Source: JAWLFY01 sp964462125
GTDB lineage: Bacteria > Planctomycetota > Planctomycetia > Pirellulales > Pirellulaceae
NCBI GenBank assembly: GCA_964462125.1
Contig: CAYWXT010000220.1
Location: 1-9,520 of the forward strand
Direction of reading: 5' to 3'
Length of the DNA: 9,520 nt
Below, piece after piece: positions 6,230-9,520 of this stretch. How positions within the stretch are numbered: position 1 is the first letter of the stretch; each line of letters starts with the position of its first letter. The notes beneath the pieces were generated by a model, which worked only from the letters and a program-made list of their open reading frames with translations, was not told the DNA's origin and searched no databases. The translations under genes were made by a program, and so were the position numbers.

Positions 6230-6817
6230 TTGTTGGCGAAGGCGTTGAAGCATTCGGCTTTTGGCTTTGCGAACCGCCGCGGGAGTGAGTCCTAACTGCC
6301 GCGCCACCTCGGGAGCCGGGCGGCCGAGAACGGTGGTCTCCCAGAACGCCAGCCAAGTCGTCCGCTCGACGCTGGGGCGGATCTGCTCCAGCGCGCGGCG
6401 TAACAAGGAGACCGTATCACCAGCGGTCGATGGCGGCCCGTCGGCGCTGACATCCCCTGCATCGTCGGCGATCTCTGCCAGAAAATGCTGCGCCGTGCTG
6501 CCGCCCCGGCCCGGAAGTTCACCGCGGCGATGCCGCTGAGCGACCGCATTGCGGGTGATCGTCCACAGCCAGCCCCGAAACGTCGCTTTCGGCCGGTCGG
6601 GGTCAAAACGCTCGATGCCCCGGTACACCGCCAAGAAAACCTCTTGCGCAATATCCGCACGGGCTGCGGCGGGCAACCCCGCATGCCAGCACCAGCGATC
6701 GACCAGCGGGCCATACAGGTCAACTAGCTCCTGCCACGCGCCGGTCGATCCGTTCCCGAGGCGTACCGCGAGACTCAAGCCGCTGGAACTGCCGATCGAA
6801 GGCTCATCGGTTGGCAT
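6212..6817 (-). CDS. ECF-subfamily RNA polymerase sigma factor
   Basis: A 201-residue sigma-70 factor of the extracytoplasmic function type, which directs RNA polymerase to a special promoter set. Region 2 covers about residues 29-98, with DIAQEVF (55-61), the FRGWLWTITRN block (80-90) that binds the -10 element, and the basic RHRR end. Region 4 covers about 151-195, with a helix-turn-helix in PAPEVARQLGLTPAAVRKAKSR. The linker is long and acidic. No region 3 or extra C-terminal domain is present. ATG 6817 is chosen because AAGGTGG lies 6 bases upstream; ATG 6868 is possible but has no such site. It is divergent from a large Ser/Thr kinase, an arrangement known for planctomycete kinase-linked ECF groups, so control by that kinase is likely. 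It also lies 83 bases upstream of the transporter start on the same strand and may be cotranscribed with that unit. Confidence 0.91.
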   Translation of the reverse strand: MPTDEPSIGSSSGLSLAVRLGNGSTGAWQELVDLYGPLVDRWCWHAGLPAAARADIAQEVFLAVYRGIERFDPDRPKATFRGWLWTITRNAVAQRHRRGELPGRGGSTAQHFLAEIADDAGDVSADGPPSTAGDTVSLLRRALEQIRPSVERTTWLAFWETTVLGRPAPEVARQLGLTPAAVRKAKSRMLQRLRQQLGDRP

Positions 6818-6823
6818 GTGGAT

Positions 6824-6830
6824 CCACCTT
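6824..6830 (-). promoter_or_regulatory. Ribosome binding site of the sigma factor
   Basis: Read on the minus strand this is AAGGTGG, six bases before ATG 6817. It is the best Shine-Dalgarno-like site in the window and favours the shorter sigma factor start over ATG 6868. Confidence 0.6.
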
Positions 6831-6911
6831 GGTGGAGAAGAGCGTTGGCATTCGTTCAAGCTAACCACAAAACCTCTTCCCGTGCGAGGCGAGGATCTAT
6901 CTGAAAACGCT

Positions 6912-6990
6912 GGCCGACGGTGCTAGCCGCGGGCCTCCGTTCTTCAAAAATCGACGTCACAGGGTCCGAAGCTAGCGCCTACGGCTCCGC
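6912..6990. repeat. Pair of GCTAGC-centred REP-like elements
   Basis: GCTAGC occurs at 6922-6927 and 6971-6976, each followed by GC-rich sequence ending in a shared CTCC (6935-6938 and 6984-6987). Around the first copy, ggccgacgg (6912-6920) can pair imperfectly with ccgcgggcc (6927-6935), giving a hairpin with the loop tgctag. The second contains the small palindrome gcctacggc. The form GCTAGCGCCTACGGC is one I remember as a common intergenic unit in Rhodopirellula; that is memory, not a search. Confidence 0.5.
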
Positions 6991-7096
6991 CGAATGGCTT
7001 CATCCACGTACCATACCTCCGTTACCGAGAAGCGTGTCACAGCAGCGCATTGATACTCGTAGGCCCATCCAAGATGGCCAGCACGACAACTCGATC

Positions 7097-7100
7097 GGAG
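7097..7100 (+). promoter_or_regulatory. Possible ribosome binding site of the kinase
   Basis: GGAG lies 9 bases before GTG 7110 and 18 before ATG 7119. The spacing favours the GTG, which would add three residues (VNT, with Met from GTG) before the methionine chosen here. Confidence 0.4.
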
Positions 7101-7118
7101 TTTGCTACTGTGAATACG

Positions 7119-9520
7119 ATGACCTGCATGAGTGAAACCGTCCTCCGCAGCTATGCGCTGGGCGACTGCGACGATCCCACCCGCGAGGACGTGGAGCAGC
7201 ATCTGGCCGAATGCCGCCAGTGCGAAGAGACACTCGCGGCATTGGATGACACGGCCGACTCGCTGGTGCGCCATCTGCCTTTGGTCGCCGGTGAACAGGA
7301 ATCTGCCGCTTCGCAACCCCCACCTCCCTGGCTGGAGCGTCTGCGAACCGCACCGCCGGCTGTCGACGCCAGCGAGCCCTCTTCAGGTGTTGCCACAGAC
7401 CACGCGTCGGATGCCGTGGCAGCGGAGGGCTCGGTGCTTTCCGCCTACGAGCTCCTGGGAGTCTTGGGCCGAGGTGGAATGGGCATTGTCTACCGCGCTC
7501 GGCATCGTCAACTTGATCGAGTTGTCGCTTTCAAGGTACTCGATCCACGCTTGACCTCTGCGGCCGAATCCCGCCGGCGTTTTGACCGGGAGATTCGGAT
7601 CCTCGGCAACCTGCAGCATCCGGGGATTGTCATGGCGACCGATGCGGGCCGTGTCGGTTCAGCCGCCTATCTGGTGATGGAGTTGGTCGGCGGAGTGGAT
7701 CTGGCGCGGTTGGTTCGGCGTGGCGGTCCGCTTTCCGTATCCGAAGCATGCGAAACGGGTCGGCAGATCGCGCTGGCGCTGGCGGCAGCGCATCGTGCGG
7801 GTGTGATTCACCGCGACCTCAAACCGTCCAACGTAATGGTGGATCGAGAGGGCCAGATCAAGTTGCTCGACTTCGGGCTCTCCCAACTGGCACCCTTACC
7901 GGGAGATCACGCCGATACCTCGCTGGGGCAACTGCTGGGAACGCTCGCGTACATGGCGCCTGAACAGGCCGCGGCGAAAGGGTTGCTTGACCACCGCACC
8001 GACTTGTATGGTCTCGGCGGTACTTTGTTATTTCTACTGACCGGCCGCCCCCCCCGCGACACTCACCAGCGACGATCGCTGCTTGAGCAGTTGCGAGCTT
8101 TGTCCGACGAGCGACCGCCCTCGATCGGCTCCTTGCGAAATGATCTGCCCGAGGCGCTTGCCGCGTTGGTTGATCAGTTGCTCGACGCTGATCCGCGCCA
8201 GCGCGGCGACTCGGCCGAAGCGGTCGCGGAGCAGCTTGCTCGCTGGGCCGGCGGCGACTTGTCTGCCCGCGTGGACGAACTGCAAGACGGGCAGCAGCCA
8301 GCGGACGTCAACGGCCGGGAAGTTGCCGAATGCTCTCTGGCGCAGTTGCTGGCAGCCTCCCCCGGCACGGCGATCTCGCATGCGGACATCTCGTCAGAAA
8401 GCGGTTCACTGCCGTACGCCGTCTCCGACGGCAGTCGGAAATCGACAGCTGTTCCGCGCCCCACCGCAGCTCGCAGGAAAAGCACCTGGTTCGTGGCACT
8501 CGCCACCGCAGCCGCCGCGGTCTGGATTGGCATCACCATTCTGGTCCAAACTCCCGATGGAACCCTGCGAATCGAATCGGATGTCGACGACGTTCGAGTT
8601 GAAGTCATCGACGAGCGTGACCGAGTGCGTGAACTGACCATCGATCGGAAGGAGCAGGAAACGTTGCTGAGTGCCGGTCGCTACCGAATCCGGCTGGCCG
8701 AGTCCTACGACCACCTGGAGGTAACACCCTCGGTGATTACGCTTCAGGGCGGCGGGGAGACGTTGGCCCGCATCGAACACCGATCCGCCGCCGACGAATC
8801 GGCCCAGCCGCAACCGGCAACCGAAGTCCAGCCCGAGGGAGCTGTCTTTCAGGGAGATCCCATATCCGTATGGCAAGACCGATTCGATTCCGAGCGGGAC
8901 GCCGCCGTTAAGTTGCAGGCTGCGCAGGCGCTGGCGAATCTCGCCGGTGAATTGCCGGTGGAACAACGTCTCGATCGGTTGGTCGAGATTGGTGCCGAGG
9001 TGCTGGACTCCGGATTTGGCGACCGCTACTGGCTACCGGCCTTGAGGTCGATTGGCCGAGACGAAGAGGCATTTGCGCCGCATTGGCCGCGCACCGAGGA
9101 AGTGCGGAGTGAATTCTCGACGCTGTCTTCGGAGTTGCTGCGGATGTTCCGCGATGCTCCAACCGCACGGGTGTTCGATCGTTTGGGGCAGATTCTTTTG
9201 GAAGGCGATTCAGCGCGAGCTGGATTGGCGGCATGGATGTTGGCCCGCCAGTTACCATCGAACGACGTCCCGTCGATGCGGCGTCTGCATGAACAATTAG
9301 ATCGTCCCGTTACGGAACTGGACCAAATCGCAATTGCCACGCTCCTGAGAACCAAGATTTACTGGAATGCGACGTCCGAGCAACAGGAAAGTATCGTTCG
9401 GCATATGAACGAGCTAGCGGATCGACTGTTGGACCCCACAGAGAATTCGCTTCAAGGTCGGCTTCGGAGTGACTGGCTCGAACGCGTCGAGCAGACAGGA
9501 ATTCCTGCCGATTCAATGCG
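7119..9520 (+). CDS. Membrane-anchored Ser/Thr protein kinase with zinc-binding N-terminus, 3' end outside window
   Basis: A PknB-type (Hanks) Ser/Thr kinase, 800 residues visible and still open at the window end. The N-terminus has Cys3 and HLAECRQC (28-35: His28, Cys32, Cys35), an anti-sigma-like zinc-binding pattern. The kinase domain spans about 110-375: glycine loop GRGGMGIV (117-124), Lys139, Glu158 of helix C, HRDLKPSN (231-238), DFG (251-253) and APE (280-282) are all present, so it should be active. A single membrane helix lies at about 456-476. The outer part starts with TPDGTLRIES and a beta-rich PEGA-like domain (478-553), then a proline/glutamine linker and a helical, HEAT-like region (about 583-800). 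ATG 7119 is chosen because it keeps Cys3; GTG 7110 in the same frame has GGAG 9 bases upstream and ATG 7128 is also possible. It is divergent from the ECF sigma gene and is its probable regulator. Confidence 0.95.
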   Translation, partial: MTCMSETVLRSYALGDCDDPTREDVEQHLAECRQCEETLAALDDTADSLVRHLPLVAGEQESAASQPPPPWLERLRTAPPAVDASEPSSGVATDHASDAVAAEGSVLSAYELLGVLGRGGMGIVYRARHRQLDRVVAFKVLDPRLTSAAESRRRFDREIRILGNLQHPGIVMATDAGRVGSAAYLVMELVGGVDLARLVRRGGPLSVSEACETGRQIALALAAAHRAGVIHRDLKPSNVMVDREGQIKLLDFGLSQLAPLPGDHADTSLGQLLGTLAYMAPEQAAAKGLLDHRTDLYGLGGTLLFLLTGRPPRDTHQRRSLLEQLRALSDERPPSIGSLRNDLPEALAALVDQLLDADPRQRGDSAEAVAEQLARWAGGDLSARVDELQDGQQPADVNGREVAECSLAQLLAASPGTAISHADISSESGSLPYAVSDGSRKSTAVPRPTAARRKSTWFVALATAAAAVWIGITILVQTPDGTLRIESDVDDVRVEVIDERDRVRELTIDRKEQETLLSAGRYRIRLAESYDHLEVTPSVITLQGGGETLARIEHRSAADESAQPQPATEVQPEGAVFQGDPISVWQDRFDSERDAAVKLQAAQALANLAGELPVEQRLDRLVEIGAEVLDSGFGDRYWLPALRSIGRDEEAFAPHWPRTEEVRSEFSTLSSELLRMFRDAPTARVFDRLGQILLEGDSARAGLAAWMLARQLPSNDVPSMRRLHEQLDRPVTELDQIAIATLLRTKIYWNATSEQQESIVRHMNELADRLLDPTENSLQGRLRSDWLERVEQTGIPADSM

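Larger units (their letters stand above)
6818..7118. other. Divergent intergenic region between sigma factor and kinase
   Basis: This 301-base gap must hold promoters for both flanking genes. It contains two REP-like elements (around 6912-6935 and 6971-6990) and a GGAG at 7097-7100 before the kinase start. TTGATA at 7050-7055 resembles a -35 box, but no good -10 box follows at the right distance. No small gene is convincing here. Confidence 0.5.

Noticed and set aside
6129..6356. N-terminal extension of the transporter to ATG 6356
   Set aside because: It would overlap the sigma gene by about 145 bases and adds an arginine-rich, low-complexity segment absent from the family.
7050..7078. TTGATA as the -35 box of the kinase promoter
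   Set aside because: At 17 bases downstream the sequence is gatggc, a poor -10 box, so the promoter is not supported.
1..9520. CRISPR arrays, tRNA or rRNA genes, phage or toxin-antitoxin genes
   Set aside because: No regularly spaced repeats, cloverleaf-like segments or matching small gene pairs were seen on either strand.

Overview
The window looks like chromosomal DNA of a planctomycete, most likely a Rhodopirellula- or Pirellulales-like marine species. The base composition is moderately high in GC. An ECF sigma factor stands divergent from a very large membrane-anchored Ser/Thr kinase that carries a zinc-binding N-terminus. I also recognise, from memory, short intergenic repeat types common in these genomes, such as the palindrome read as 'RGQDPFSRL' and the GCTAGCGCC element. 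No RNA gene, CRISPR array or phage gene was seen.

Left part (1-1526): positions 1-498 hold no intact gene. They contain the C-terminal end of a decayed IS701-type transposase, broken by a -1 shift at a run of seven A. After it comes a short near-direct duplication and then a plus-strand class I SAM-dependent methyltransferase of the tocopherol/sterol methyltransferase type (669-1526). Its stop codon lies inside a G-rich tract that fits the G-quadruplex pattern.

Central part (1615-6128, minus strand): four tightly packed genes form one catabolic unit, in transcription order ACS-family MFS transporter, M20 metallopeptidase/deacylase, Tat-exported amidohydrolase of the COG3618 type, and PLP-dependent threonine/serine dehydratase. 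The junctions are a 4-base ATGA overlap, a 1-base TGATG overlap and a 4-base gap, so translational coupling is expected. A reasonable reading is import of an organic acid or acylated/lactonised compound, hydrolysis, and deamination of a released hydroxy-amino acid to a 2-oxo acid. The real substrate cannot be read from the sequence. The dehydratase runs into a repeat palindrome that supplies an unusual C-terminal tail.

Right part (6212-9520): an ECF sigma factor (minus) and a Ser/Thr kinase (plus, running off the window) are transcribed away from a 301-base intergenic region that contains two REP-like elements. The kinase has an anti-sigma-like Cys/His motif, a complete kinase domain, one membrane helix, a PEGA-like beta domain and a helical C-terminal region. 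The pair probably forms a signalling module. The sigma gene lies just upstream of the catabolic unit and on the same strand, so it may also control or be cotranscribed with it; that is inference.
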